Source of the DNA: Hungatella effluvii
Lineage (GTDB): Bacteria; Bacillota; Clostridia; Lachnospirales; Lachnospiraceae
Assembly: GCF_003201875.1 (NCBI RefSeq)
Contig: NZ_QJKD01000013.1
Location: 62,001-126,000, forward strand
Length of the DNA: 64,000 nucleotides
Reading direction: 5' to 3'
In this document: one piece after another, positions 25,970 through 34,322 of the stretch
Layout: the number at the start of each line of letters is the position of its first letter
How positions within the stretch are numbered: position 1 is the stretch's first letter
Program-made: the position numbers and the translations under genes
The notes under the pieces: generated by a model
Told to the model about the DNA's origin: nothing
The model's database searches: none
Seen by the model: the letters and a program-made list of their open reading frames with translations, nothing else

Positions 25970-26085
25970 CTCGTTATGAGCACTTAGCGCCTGTATTTCA
26001 GGCGCTTACGTACGATACATGTCACTGGCACTTAGTGAGGTTTCTCACGAACTTAGTGCAGTGGCTCGTTATGAGCACTTAGTGA
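25970..26085. repeat. Palindromic repeat array between purE and purM
   Basis: CTCGTTATGAGCACTTAG occurs twice (25970-25987 and 26065-26082), 95 bases apart. Between them lie the hairpin AGCGCCTG / CAGGCGCT (25986-26006) and a longer imperfect one with CACTGGCACTTAGTGAG / CTCACGAACTTAGTGCAGTG arms. The core GCACTTAGTG / CACTTAGCG recurs four times. No gene. Confidence 0.75.
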
Positions 26086-26092
26086 CTCTGTC

Positions 26093-26611
26093 TTATTTCT
26101 TCATCTGCGCAAGATATTCCTTGTATCCGATCTGATCCAGTTTGTCCGCTTTCTTCACCACATCATTCTTTAAATTCTCAGAATACTCCTTTAATCTGCC
26201 GAGCAGAGCCTCGTCGGACGTAGAAAGAATCTTAGCCGCAAGAATTCCCGCGTTTGTTCCTCCGTTAATTGCAACTGTGGCAACCGGAATACCGGATGGC
26301 ATCTGTACGATGGAATAGAGGGAATCCACGCCGCCGAGATCGGAAGTCTTCATCGGAATTCCAATAACCGGCATCGGAAAAAGTGCTGCGCACATACCCG
26401 GAAGATGAGCCGCCTTGCCGGCTCCCGCGATAATCACCTTTACTCCTCTTGCCTCTGCTGTCTTTGCATAATCAAAGAATATATCAGGCTCTCTGTGAGC
26501 CGAAATAACCGTAATCTCAAAATCAACACCCAGTTTCTCAAGAACGTCCGCGGCCTGCGCCATAACAGGCATATCGGAATCACTACCCATAACAATTGCT
26601 GCCTTTGCCAT
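26093..26611 (-). CDS. purE: N5-carboxyaminoimidazole ribonucleotide mutase
   Basis: Moves the carboxyl group from N5-CAIR to give CAIR (class I PurE). 172 residues. Seen: VMGSDSDMPVM (phosphate binding), SAHREPD (active-site His), GAGKAAHLPGM and GIPMKTSDLGGVDSLYSIVQ. Start ATG at 26611 is 7 bases behind AAAGGAG; the open frame extends 13 codons more without a better site. Class I enzymes normally need PurK, which is not in the window. First gene of the purEMND unit. Confidence 0.95.
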   Translation of the reverse strand: MAKAAIVMGSDSDMPVMAQAADVLEKLGVDFEITVISAHREPDIFFDYAKTAEARGVKVIIAGAGKAAHLPGMCAALFPMPVIGIPMKTSDLGGVDSLYSIVQMPSGIPVATVAINGGTNAGILAAKILSTSDEALLGRLKEYSENLKNDVVKKADKLDQIGYKEYLAQMKK

Positions 26612-26698
26612 AGTAAATCTCCTTTCATTATTAACGGTTATGTTTCTCATTAGTTATATTAATATATAAAGCTCATAAATCAGTATTTACTTATAATT

Positions 26699-26727
26699 AT
26701 AATACTAGCTTTTTATGTTCCCGTCAA
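26699..26727 (-). promoter_or_regulatory. Promoter of the purEMND unit
   Basis: Minus strand TTGACG (26722-26727), 17 bases, TATTAT (26699-26704), continuing into AATTATAAG. The leader to purE is about 85 bases; no purine riboswitch core was seen in it. Confidence 0.65.
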
Positions 26728-26760
26728 TAATTTTCTTGAAAATCCTCGTATATAAAATAA

Positions 26761-26824
26761 TGTAAAACTTCCTTTACAAAAATTGTAAAATGCACTTTAC
26801 TTTTAATGTAAAGCGTGCTATACT
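26761..26824 (+). promoter_or_regulatory. Promoter with TGTAAA/TTTACA operators for the XRE gene
   Basis: TGTAAA-6-TTTACA (26761-26778) and CTTTAC-7-GTAAAG (26795-26813) are inverted repeats; a further TGTAAAG follows at 26830. The second overlaps a promoter TTTACT (26796-26801), 17 bases, TATACT (26819-26824). This arrangement fits autorepression by the downstream protein. Confidence 0.6.
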
Positions 26825-26879
26825 ATAAATGTAAAGGGAACATTACTTTTAAGAAAAAAGAAAAGGAAGTGTTGTGTAA

Positions 26880-27077
26880 GTGAAAACAAGAATACAGGAG
26901 CTGAGAAAGCAATCGCGAATCACGCAGGAAGAACTGGCGGATGCTCTGGGCGTAACGAGACAGACGATCATCTCCCTGGAAAACGGCAAGTATAATGCCT
27001 CTCTCCAGCTGGCCCACAAAATTGCAGTATATTTTCACATGAACATTGAAGAAATATTCTTATTCGAGGAGGAATAA
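26880..27077 (+). CDS. Small XRE-family transcription regulator
   Basis: 65 residues made up of one Cro/CI helix-turn-helix: RITQEELADALGVTRQTIIS with the usual LENGKYNASLQLAHKIA after it. Start is GTG at 26880, about 10 bases after AAGGAAG. Such minimal repressors are often paired with a small membrane protein, as here: the next gene begins 4 bases after its stop, using a ribosome site inside this gene's end. The repeated TGTAAA operators on its promoter suggest autoregulation. Inducer and other targets are unknown. Confidence 0.9.
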   Translation: MKTRIQELRKQSRITQEELADALGVTRQTIISLENGKYNASLQLAHKIAVYFHMNIEEIFLFEEE

Positions 27078-27080
27078 ACT

Positions 27081-27569
27081 ATGTTGCTGAACAATTTTTT
27101 TATTGATAATCCGATTAATTTTGAGAAGAGATGCAAGACCAGAATCATCGCCAGCTGCCTTCTTCTGGTGCTGGGCGCAGTCACGATCGCCCTGTCCTTC
27201 CTGGCAGGCGACCATATTCCCGTGCTGTACATGACCGCCGACCACTATGACTTCATCCCGGGCTTCTATATGGGAACCGGATTCGGACTGCTTTTCGCCG
27301 CCATCGCTACGATCATCAAAAATGTCCGTTATTTAAAGAAACCAGACTTAAAGAAAGAGCGGGAAATCTATGAGACGGACGAGAGGAACCGTATGCTGGG
27401 GCTGCGCAGCTGGGCTTACGCCGGATATGCCATGCTGTTCATACTTTACATCGGAATCCTGGTCAGCGGTTTCATCAGTATCATTATACTTAAGACACTC
27501 CTGGTAATCCTGGCTGTCTATGTACTGGTCCTGTTTATCTTTCGAATGATACTGCAGAAAACAATGTAA
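27081..27569 (+). CDS. Membrane protein paired with the XRE regulator
   Basis: 162 residues with four membrane segments in two pairs (about 25-45, 60-80, 108-130, 135-157), split by a charged inner loop (KKPDLKKEREIYETDERNR). The loop motif ExxxTDERN is shared with small membrane proteins encoded beside XRE regulators in Firmicutes (DUF2178-like); I know no function. GAGGAGG lies 8 bases before the ATG, inside the regulator's last codons, so the pair is coupled. A strong terminator follows. Confidence 0.8.
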   Translation: MLLNNFFIDNPINFEKRCKTRIIASCLLLVLGAVTIALSFLAGDHIPVLYMTADHYDFIPGFYMGTGFGLLFAAIATIIKNVRYLKKPDLKKEREIYETDERNRMLGLRSWAYAGYAMLFILYIGILVSGFISIIILKTLLVILAVYVLVLFIFRMILQKTM

Positions 27570-27571
27570 GG

Positions 27572-27625
27572 AAAAAACACAGAATACGCCGTCGGGCCTG
27601 ACCCTTCGGCACATTCTGTGTTTTT
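27572..27625 (+). terminator. Intrinsic terminator after the XRE/membrane pair
   Basis: AAAAACACAGAAT / ATTCTGTGTTTTT, 13-bp stem with an inner CCG/CGG pair, followed by ATTTA. Symmetric, so also usable from the other side. Confidence 0.85.
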
Positions 27626-27710
27626 ATTTAAGCTCTAAAATTCATAACGCAAATTCTATCTCCCATTTTCTGCATTTCTTTGAGTCCATGCCCGGTAGTT
27701 TCTTCCGCGT

Positions 27711-29819
27711 TCAGTCCAGCGGAACATTCAGCTCCTCCACTCCCGGAAGTACGAATCTTCCGTCGGCGATAATCGAAATCCTGCTGCCGTCCGCCCGCAC
27801 CGCGTCGATCGTATCCAGCTCCGAATAAGGAATCGTGATATCCGTGTGGCAGCTGAAATACGCCTTCGATAAATCTTCCTTCCTCAAAATGGATATCTCG
27901 TTGTCTCTGGCTATAATTTCCTTGCCGTTGGGATTATACACGGCGCTGTCCTCGGCCCAGCTGTAGCACGTATCGCCGACCGCGAAATGCGGTCCCATCT
28001 TTTCCACGATCAGAATCGGAAGCCTGTCAAGAATTCCGTATTTCCCGGCCATGGCGTACGCCGTCGTATTCGTTCCGATGGCGAACTCTCCCATGGGAAG
28101 CGTGTCGTGGTTCTTCAGAATCATCTGTTTTACCAGCGCCTTCCCCTCTTCCGGATTCTCAAAATTATCGCAGGCGTACTCTTTAATCATTCCGTCTTCA
28201 AACGTCATAGAGAGATTCTTAAACTGGAAATCCCCGATATACACCGTTCCGACAAACAGAGTCCCCTCCGTTTTGGACAGCTTCGGCGACGTGAACACCT
28301 CGCCCAGCGGAATGTTGACATCCGCCACGCAGTTCTCAAAATTCGTCTCCTTTTCCCTGTTTCCCAGCTCATGCAGGCTTACGCGCAGATCGGTCCGGTT
28401 GTCTCCCTTTCCCTTCACCTCCACGTAATCCGCCTCATCCAGCGCATCGATGATCGTCTGCTGGATCGTCTTATACTTTTCATAATCCAGCGTATTGATC
28501 GCAATGGTCTCCTCGAATATCTTCTCGTAGCGTTCTCTTGCCTGCTCCGGGCTGGAATCACTGCGGCTGTCACGTCCGATCTCAGGAACCGGAAATGCAA
28601 TGATCGTAAAGCTGGTCTCATCACCCGGCATATATTCGTTGGTAATCACAGCCGTCTCATTGGCTGCCCTGGCGCTCAGCTTTTCCTGTTTTGCGTCCAG
28701 GCGGTTGGCCTCCGGCTTATTGACCGGCTGGAAGCCCTCCTGTCCGAAGGTCTCGATCACAGCAGGACCCGCGTAGGCCGCAGCTTCTTTCTTATACTGC
28801 TCATAGGCCACCCGCAGAACGGAAGCCTTCCTGTCAGTAAACGCCTTGTTTAAGTAGATAGCCTCGTCGTAGCGATGATCGTACTCAAACTGGCGGTTGG
28901 CCGGCGTGCCGTAATAGCCCACCTTTTTGCCAGCCTTCTGATTTACAGACCACACCGCAGAGCGGCAAAGGATCGTATCCAGCCCCATCTCACGGAAGTT
29001 TACAATCGCCGCCTTCACCATACGCTCAAAGCCCAGCTCATACCGGATCTGCACCGCGCTCTTCTTTGACAGATCGCGTCCCATCACCTCGAAGCCCTTC
29101 CGGTACCCTTCCGTGTAGGTGTCCGCCATAAGCCGCACCGTCTCCTCCGGAAGCGAATTCATAAACTGCGCCACTAGCAGCTCGGATTCGGATATATAAT
29201 CGCCAAACCGGTATAAATACCGCAGGTCGCTTAAATCGCTGTCCAGGATGATGTCCTTCGCAAAAGTCAGCGTGGGATCCACGCCTTCCCGGATGCGGTA
29301 TGCCACCGTATAGTCACAGTAATCACTGACAAACCAGTAGAGCACATCCTTAATACTGGCGGCGGAAGGGACCGTATCCTCAAACATATTGTAAATCTCA
29401 ATCAGTGTTTCATTTAAAATGGTGATATCCGTAAGCCTGTTTTCCGCAGCAAAGATAATATCGCCCCGGATTTCTTTATAAAGGTAGGAAAGCAGCTGTC
29501 CATACTCCTCCCCCAGAGCGGAAACAGCGTACTGCGGATTGCCATAGCTGGTCTCATAATTCTCCGGAAGAATGTCCTCATAAAGCCTGTGGTTCCAGTC
29601 CTTTAACTCCTTAAGCGGCGCGTTTTCCGCCAGTCCGCCTGCCACCATTTCCCTATAATCGCCGATCATGCCGATAAAGGATGCCATCTTACGGAAATAG
29701 GAGCGGTACGGTTCTTCCACCGTCTCCTCGCTCTGGATGGCCTGGAGCCGTTCCATGGAAAGCTGATACCGTTCCATCACACTTTCATTTTCTTCTTTGA
29801 ATCTGTCACAAACGTTCAT
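27711..29819 (-). CDS. M29-type aminopeptidase with long N-terminal region
   Basis: 702 residues. The C-terminal 370 resemble thermophilic-type (M29, AmpS/PepS) aminopeptidases: NIPLGEVFTSP near 504-514 (metal ligand Glu), GEFAIGTNTTAYA near 578 (second Glu), EKMGPHFAVGD near 608 (Glu, His and Asp of the metal site). These enzymes cut N-terminal residues from peptides in the cytoplasm. The first 300 residues are an extra helical region, absent from classic AmpS (about 410 residues). The start at 29819 is 6 bases behind GGAGG; the open frame extends 55 codons further upstream but runs through the preceding gene's end. Confidence 0.82.
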   Translation of the reverse strand: MNVCDRFKEENESVMERYQLSMERLQAIQSEETVEEPYRSYFRKMASFIGMIGDYREMVAGGLAENAPLKELKDWNHRLYEDILPENYETSYGNPQYAVSALGEEYGQLLSYLYKEIRGDIIFAAENRLTDITILNETLIEIYNMFEDTVPSAASIKDVLYWFVSDYCDYTVAYRIREGVDPTLTFAKDIILDSDLSDLRYLYRFGDYISESELLVAQFMNSLPEETVRLMADTYTEGYRKGFEVMGRDLSKKSAVQIRYELGFERMVKAAIVNFREMGLDTILCRSAVWSVNQKAGKKVGYYGTPANRQFEYDHRYDEAIYLNKAFTDRKASVLRVAYEQYKKEAAAYAGPAVIETFGQEGFQPVNKPEANRLDAKQEKLSARAANETAVITNEYMPGDETSFTIIAFPVPEIGRDSRSDSSPEQARERYEKIFEETIAINTLDYEKYKTIQQTIIDALDEADYVEVKGKGDNRTDLRVSLHELGNREKETNFENCVADVNIPLGEVFTSPKLSKTEGTLFVGTVYIGDFQFKNLSMTFEDGMIKEYACDNFENPEEGKALVKQMILKNHDTLPMGEFAIGTNTTAYAMAGKYGILDRLPILIVEKMGPHFAVGDTCYSWAEDSAVYNPNGKEIIARDNEISILRKEDLSKAYFSCHTDITIPYSELDTIDAVRADGSRISIIADGRFVLPGVEELNVPLD

Positions 29820-29821
29820 TG

Positions 29822-30142
29822 TCATCCTCCAAATCCAATGATAATCAGAACTGCCCATACAATAACCAGAAGGCCGCTGACGGCCATCCCTATTTTGGAC
29901 AGTATGTACTTCTTTTCCTTTTCCAAAAAAGAAAGCGCCCCATAAATCAGAGAGACTATGGCAATCAGGAAGCTGCAGAAGCACACCGCGGCCACATTAA
30001 GCTCCGCGTTCCCTGCCGTCATGACCGAGCTCGCCACACCGATGACCGCAAGAATCAAAGCGGCGACAGCAAGCCCAAGGGCCATGAAGCTTCTCCTCGC
30101 AAATGGTTTCCTAATGTAGGATACTTTTTTCTGCTGCTGCAC
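29822..30142 (-). CDS. Small membrane protein of unknown function
   Basis: 106 residues, GTG start 6 bases after GAGGAGG. Basic N-terminus (SYIRKPFARRSF), then three hydrophobic segments (about 20-42, 48-70, 84-103). It resembles a conserved Lachnospiraceae family of three-span proteins (DUF6142-like, from memory), function unknown. It overlaps the end of the VanZ gene by 32 bases and nearly touches the aminopeptidase start (2 bases), so the three form one unit. Confidence 0.75.
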   Translation of the reverse strand: MQQQKKVSYIRKPFARRSFMALGLAVAALILAVIGVASSVMTAGNAELNVAAVCFCSFLIAIVSLIYGALSFLEKEKKYILSKIGMAVSGLLVIVWAVLIIIGFGG

Positions 30143-30602
30143 GCCGCTTCCTCCTCACTCTTATCGTCTGTACAATTTTGTAGAACACAAAGCCGAGTAA
30201 ACCGCCAAGGGTGTTGAGTATCATATCGTCCACGTCGAAGCTGCCGACCTTCCACACCAGCTGCACCGTCTCGATGCAGAGGCTGAACAGAAAGCTTAAC
30301 AGCACGGTGTTATACCAGTGACGGCTTCTGCGGCTGATAACCGGAAGAAAAAATCCGAATGGCATAAATCCAACAACATTTCCCACAATATTCAGCAAAA
30401 ACGACCGGATTCCTACCACGTGCCAGTACACAGTAAAGCGTCTGATCTCCTTGAACGGCACCAGATTATAGGCGTACTCCTCCTGCAGATGGCTTCCCCG
30501 GCCAAAGTCCTCAGAGAAGAACAGGAAATACGCCAAAAAAATCAGGTAAACGATAAAAATCACCCAACCCAGCTTTTGTCGTTTTGTTGTATTTTTTATC
30601 AT
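30111..30602 (-). CDS. VanZ family membrane protein
   Basis: 163 residues with four to five membrane segments. VanZ hallmarks: NLVPFKEIRRF after the first segment, NIVGNVVGFMPFGFFLPV, SLCIETVQL and FDVDDMILNTLGGLLGF. In enterococci VanZ gives low-level teicoplanin resistance; most family members in Clostridia are of unknown role in the envelope, so no resistance is claimed. Ends inside the next gene and probably shares its transcript. Confidence 0.9.
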   Translation of the reverse strand: MIKNTTKRQKLGWVIFIVYLIFLAYFLFFSEDFGRGSHLQEEYAYNLVPFKEIRRFTVYWHVVGIRSFLLNIVGNVVGFMPFGFFLPVISRRSRHWYNTVLLSFLFSLCIETVQLVWKVGSFDVDDMILNTLGGLLGFVFYKIVQTIRVRRKRRAAAEKSILH

Positions 30603-30613
30603 AAATGCCCCAT

Positions 30614-30763
30614 TTAAAAAGTGATCTCGGATTTTCTCTTAAGCAGAACAGCGCCATTGATGATAGACATGATTCCAACGCTTAAGCCTGCTACTGTAAT
30701 AATGATTCCGATTACAATGTTAAGCGCGCCCGCATTTCTCATGGTCTTATAAACTCTCTCCAT
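30614..30763 (-). CDS. Conserved-looking 49-residue membrane protein
   Basis: ATG at 30763, 8 bases after AAGGAG. The protein starts MERVYKTMRNAGALNIVIGI, has two short hydrophobic segments joined by a tight turn and ends KRKSEITF. It begins 12 bases after the pyrE stop, so it may be read with the pyr genes, and lies just before the VanZ gene. Function unknown. Confidence 0.7.
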   Translation of the reverse strand: MERVYKTMRNAGALNIVIGIIITVAGLSVGIMSIINGAVLLKRKSEITF

Positions 30764-30775
30764 TTTCAGCTCTCC

Positions 30776-31450
30776 TTACTTTACGCCGTAGATTTCATAA
30801 TAGGCGTCAATTGCCGCCTTTAAAGTATCATCAATAATAATCTTTCCGTTATATTCCTTATTATACAGATATTCGATTACTTCTGCCATAGTAACGATGG
30901 CTTTTGCGTTGAAACCATACTTGTCATGAATCTCGTCGAGAGCGCTCTTCTCTCCTTTTCCCTTCTCCATACGGTTTAAGGAAACCATCAGGCCAAGAAT
31001 TGTCACATCACCCTGTGCCTTGATAATTGGAAATGTCTCTTCAATCGATTTGCCGGATGTGGTTACGTCCTCGATGATCACCACGCGGTCGCCGTCCTTA
31101 ATCGGGCTTCCCAGAAGAATCCCTGCGTCTCCGTGGTCCTTTGCTTCCTTCCGGTTCGAACAGTATCGGATCTCTTTCCCGTATAATTCATGGTAAGCGA
31201 TGGTGGTCGCCACACTTAACGGAATTCCCTTGTACGCCGGTCCGAACAGCACATCGAAATCATCCCCGAAATTATCATGGATCGCTTTGGCATAATACTC
31301 ACCCAGCTTCTTTAACTGCGCGCCTGTCACATAGGCTCCCGCATTCATAAAAAATGGAGACTTTCTTCCGCTTTTCAAGGTAAAATCTCCAAACTTCAGC
31401 ACGCTGCTGTCTACCATAAACTCTATAAATTCCTGCTTATACTGCTCCAT
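30776..31450 (-). CDS. pyrE: Orotate phosphoribosyltransferase
   Basis: Joins orotate to PRPP giving OMP. 224 residues, usual length. Seen: FTLKSGRKSPFFMNAG at the N-terminus, GPAYKGIPLSVATT, RKEAKDHG (catalytic loop Lys/Asp/His) and the PRPP motif VVIIEDVTTSGKSI. ATG is behind AAGGACGATAAG with a fair ribosome site. Last enzyme gene of pyrF-pyrK-pyrD-pyrE, 27 bases after pyrD. Confidence 0.96.
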   Translation of the reverse strand: MEQYKQEFIEFMVDSSVLKFGDFTLKSGRKSPFFMNAGAYVTGAQLKKLGEYYAKAIHDNFGDDFDVLFGPAYKGIPLSVATTIAYHELYGKEIRYCSNRKEAKDHGDAGILLGSPIKDGDRVVIIEDVTTSGKSIEETFPIIKAQGDVTILGLMVSLNRMEKGKGEKSALDEIHDKYGFNAKAIVTMAEVIEYLYNKEYNGKIIIDDTLKAAIDAYYEIYGVK

Positions 31451-31477
31451 CTTATCGTCCTTCCTTTCGCCGGTCTC

Positions 31478-32380
31478 TTACCGTACGGCTCCGACTAAAT
31501 CATTGATATCTTCTACGTTATATTTCTTCATATAGCTTTCGATTCCGCTCACAACCTCGGCTGTGGCATACGGATTATGGAAGTTGGCCGTTCCCACAGA
31601 AACCGCCGTGGCTCCCGCCAGGATAAATTCCAGCGCATCCTCCGCGTTCATAATGCCGCCCATGCCGATGATGGGGATCTTCACGGCATTTGCCGCCTGA
31701 TACACCATGCGGACCGCCACCGGCTTCACAGCCGGACCGGATAATCCGCCCGTCTTATTCGCCACCGCGAAAGTTCTGCGGTTTATATCAATCTTCATGC
31801 CTGTCAGCGTATTGATCAAAGAGATCACATCGGCGCCGCCCGCCTCCGCCGCCTTCGCCATGACGGTGATATCCGTCACGTTGGGACTCAGCTTCATAAT
31901 GACCGGCTGCTTTGCATGCTTCTTTACCTCTCTGGTGATGGCCTCCACCGCTTTCGGATCCTGTCCGAAGGCAATGCCGCCTTCCTTTACATTGGGACAC
32001 GAAATGTTGATCTCCAGCATATCCACCGGTTCATCCCCAAGCCGTTCCACCACTTCCACGTAGTCCTCCGTGGTTCTGCCGCAGACATTAACGATAATCT
32101 TCGTATCATACTGCTTTAAAAATGGAATATCGCGCTTTGCAAACACATCGATTCCCGGATTCTGCAGGCCGATGGCATTGATCATGCCGCCGTACGTCTC
32201 TGCGATCCTGGGAGTCGGATTGCCGGGCCACGGCACATTGGCCACGCCCTTGGTCACTACTGCGCCCAGACCGTTTAAATCCACCATCTCGCCGTATTCT
32301 GCTCCGGATCCGAAGGTACCGGAAGCCGTCATGACCGGATTTTTCAGCTCCACACCGGCTAAGTTTACTTTCATATTCAT
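31478..32380 (-). CDS. pyrD: Dihydroorotate dehydrogenase, type 1B catalytic subunit
   Basis: FMN enzyme that oxidises dihydroorotate to orotate; the 1B type passes electrons through PyrK to NAD+. 300 residues. Seen: NPVMTASGTFGSG, the active-site Cys in INISCPNVKEGG, VIMKLSPNVTD and GMGGIMNAEDALEFILAGA. Starts at the pyrK stop (TGATG overlap) with GGAGGT 9 bases before. The gene pair with pyrK marks it as type 1B. Confidence 0.96.
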   Translation of the reverse strand: MNMKVNLAGVELKNPVMTASGTFGSGAEYGEMVDLNGLGAVVTKGVANVPWPGNPTPRIAETYGGMINAIGLQNPGIDVFAKRDIPFLKQYDTKIIVNVCGRTTEDYVEVVERLGDEPVDMLEINISCPNVKEGGIAFGQDPKAVEAITREVKKHAKQPVIMKLSPNVTDITVMAKAAEAGGADVISLINTLTGMKIDINRRTFAVANKTGGLSGPAVKPVAVRMVYQAANAVKIPIIGMGGIMNAEDALEFILAGATAVSVGTANFHNPYATAEVVSGIESYMKKYNVEDINDLVGAVR

Positions 32381-33156
32381 CAGAGTTCTACCTCCTCTGC
32401 CCGAAATACCGGCCCGTCTTTACAGATTCTCGCATTGTGAACCTGGGAGTGTTCGTCCACGTTCTTTGTCTTGCATACGCAGGCCAGACATGCGCCGATT
32501 CCGCAGGCCATCTTCTCCTCGAGAGACAGAAAGCAGGTGATGTTCTCCTCGGCGGCATAAGCCTTTAACGCGCGCAGCATAGGAGTCGGACCACAGGCAA
32601 AGATTACGTCCGCCTTTAAACCGTGCTCTCTGATGGCATCAATGACATTGCCCTTTGTTCCGGCGCTTCCGTCCTCTGTCGCAAGAACCACTTCCCCGTA
32701 AGGGGTGAATTCTTCATTTAAAAACAGGACATCACGATATCCCAAAATCACTTCTTTTTTGCAGTGTAACTGCTTCGCCAGCTCCAGCATGGGAGGAATC
32801 CCGATTCCGCCGCCGATTAAGAAGGCAGTCTTTCCCTCTGCTGCTTCCTCCAGCGGGAATCCGTTGCCGAGAGGTCCCATGATATCGACCGTATCTCCCG
32901 CCTGGTAACGGGAGAACTCCTCCGTTCCCGCTCCAACGGTCCTGTATACAATCCGCAGCATACCGGTTTCTTTATTCGTCTCACAGATGCTGATCGGGCG
33001 CGGAAGCAGTTTTGCTCCGTCCTTTGTATACACAGAAATAAACTGTCCCGGCTTTGCCTGGGCAGCCATCTCCTCCTCCCGGATCCACATGCTGTATACA
33101 TCTTCTGTCAGCCTTTCCTGACTGTCCACAAAGGCTGTTACTTTTTTCTGCGCCAT
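32380..33156 (-). CDS. pyrK: Dihydroorotate dehydrogenase electron-transfer subunit
   Basis: Carries FAD and a [2Fe-2S] cluster and links PyrD to NAD+. 258 residues. FAD part with RPISICE (RxxS/T) near residue 52, NAD part with FLIGGGIGIPPMLELA, and near the C-terminus the cluster Cys set in KMACGIGACLACVCK with a fourth Cys in ARICKDGPVF. ATG is followed 8 bases after the pyrF stop. Full length. Confidence 0.95.
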   Translation of the reverse strand: MAQKKVTAFVDSQERLTEDVYSMWIREEEMAAQAKPGQFISVYTKDGAKLLPRPISICETNKETGMLRIVYRTVGAGTEEFSRYQAGDTVDIMGPLGNGFPLEEAAEGKTAFLIGGGIGIPPMLELAKQLHCKKEVILGYRDVLFLNEEFTPYGEVVLATEDGSAGTKGNVIDAIREHGLKADVIFACGPTPMLRALKAYAAEENITCFLSLEEKMACGIGACLACVCKTKNVDEHSQVHNARICKDGPVFRAEEVEL

Positions 33157-33164
33157 GATTCCTC

Positions 33165-34082
33165 CTACAGTACGCTGTTGATATCGGAAACCATGTCGAT
33201 CACGGCCTGTCTGGACGCTTCACCGAAATGCTCCGCGCCAAACTTCGCGTATTTCTCCTGCTTATAAGCGGCAATGATGCCTCTGGAGGAGTTGACAATG
33301 GCGCCGAGTCCGTCTTCATTGAAACAGTACTTTAAGTCCTCAGCGGTGCCGCCCTGCGCACCGTATCCCGGTACCAGAAAGTAGGTATTCGGCATCAGTT
33401 TCCTTAAGATTCTGCTCATCTCCGGGTAGGTCGCACCCACTACGGCTCCGACGTTGCTGTAAGCGCCATCCATGCAGTCTGCTCCCCATTCCACTACCTT
33501 GTCTGCTACCAGCTCATACAGCGGTCTGCCGCCGATCAGCTGATCCTGGAATTCACCACTGGAAGGGTTGGAGGTCTTTACCAGCACGAAGAGGCCTCTG
33601 TCCTCCTCCTTGCAGACATCGACAAACGGTTTTACCCCGTCGGTGCCAAGATATGGATTCACAGTCAGGAAATCGGTACCGAAACCGGTAAGCACGCTGC
33701 TCCCCACCTTCACATGGCCGATATGCGCCGTGGCATACGCCGCAGAGGTGGAACCGATGTCCCCTCTCTTCGCATCGCCGATCACGAGAAGTCCCTTCTC
33801 CTGACAGTAGTCGACAGTTCTCTTGTATATTTTAAGTCCTTCGATCCCAAACTGCTCATACATGGCGATCTGCGGCTTTACAGATGGAATAATGTCATAG
33901 ACATGGTCCACGATTTCTTTATTAAACTGCCAGATGGCCTCCGCTGCGCCTTCCAGTGTCTCACCAAACTCATCAAATGCCTTTCTTGTCACATGCTCCG
34001 GTATATAGCCAAGCATCGGATCCAGTCCAACACAGATGGGTGCCTTTGTTTTTTGAATCCTCTGAATCAACTGATTAATCAT
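33165..34082 (-). CDS. pyrF: Orotidine 5'-phosphate decarboxylase, type 2
   Basis: Last step to UMP. 305 residues, longer than the 230-residue E. coli type and typical for the type 2 branch. Seen: PICVGLDPMLGYIP at the N-terminus, the catalytic DAKRGDIGSTSAAYA (Asp-Lys-Asp array) and the late VPGYGAQGGT phosphate loop. First gene of the pyr unit; promoter at 34124-34152. No PyrR-type attenuator was seen in its short leader. Confidence 0.96.
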   Translation of the reverse strand: MINQLIQRIQKTKAPICVGLDPMLGYIPEHVTRKAFDEFGETLEGAAEAIWQFNKEIVDHVYDIIPSVKPQIAMYEQFGIEGLKIYKRTVDYCQEKGLLVIGDAKRGDIGSTSAAYATAHIGHVKVGSSVLTGFGTDFLTVNPYLGTDGVKPFVDVCKEEDRGLFVLVKTSNPSSGEFQDQLIGGRPLYELVADKVVEWGADCMDGAYSNVGAVVGATYPEMSRILRKLMPNTYFLVPGYGAQGGTAEDLKYCFNEDGLGAIVNSSRGIIAAYKQEKYAKFGAEHFGEASRQAVIDMVSDINSVL

Positions 34083-34123
34083 AGTCTCCTCCTTCGTTCC
34101 TCACATTTTCTCTATTCTTACCA

Positions 34124-34152
34124 ATTCTATCATAAGTAAGGGGCTGTTTCAA
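34124..34152 (-). promoter_or_regulatory. Promoter of the pyrFKDE unit
   Basis: Minus strand TTGAAA (34147-34152), 17 bases, TAGAAT (34124-34129), about 40 bases before pyrF. AAGGAGGAG precedes the pyrF ATG. Confidence 0.7.
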
Positions 34153-34211
34153 GCGTCTTTCTCGCCGTACCTCCGGTCTATATAAGGTAATAAAAGAAAT
34201 CGCAAGAAAAA

Positions 34212-34254
34212 TTAGCACTCACCTATTGACAGTGCTAACAATTTGTGTTATATT
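34212..34254 (+). promoter_or_regulatory. CIRCE operator and promoter of hsp20
   Basis: TTAGCACTC-N9-CAGTGCTAA (34212-34238) matches the HrcA-binding CIRCE element with one mismatch in the right arm. It covers a promoter TTGACA (34226-34231), 17 bases, TATATT (34249-34254). Heat-shock control by HrcA follows from the known role of CIRCE. Confidence 0.88.
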
Positions 34255-34322
34255 ACACCTAGAACAAATCAAACAACAACACCGCATCAAAAGCGGTGCA
34301 GATAAATAAGGAGGAAGAACCT

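Noticed and set aside
27987..28853. 288-codon plus-strand frame opposite the aminopeptidase gene
   Set aside because: No start signal, Arg/His/Leu-rich shadow text.
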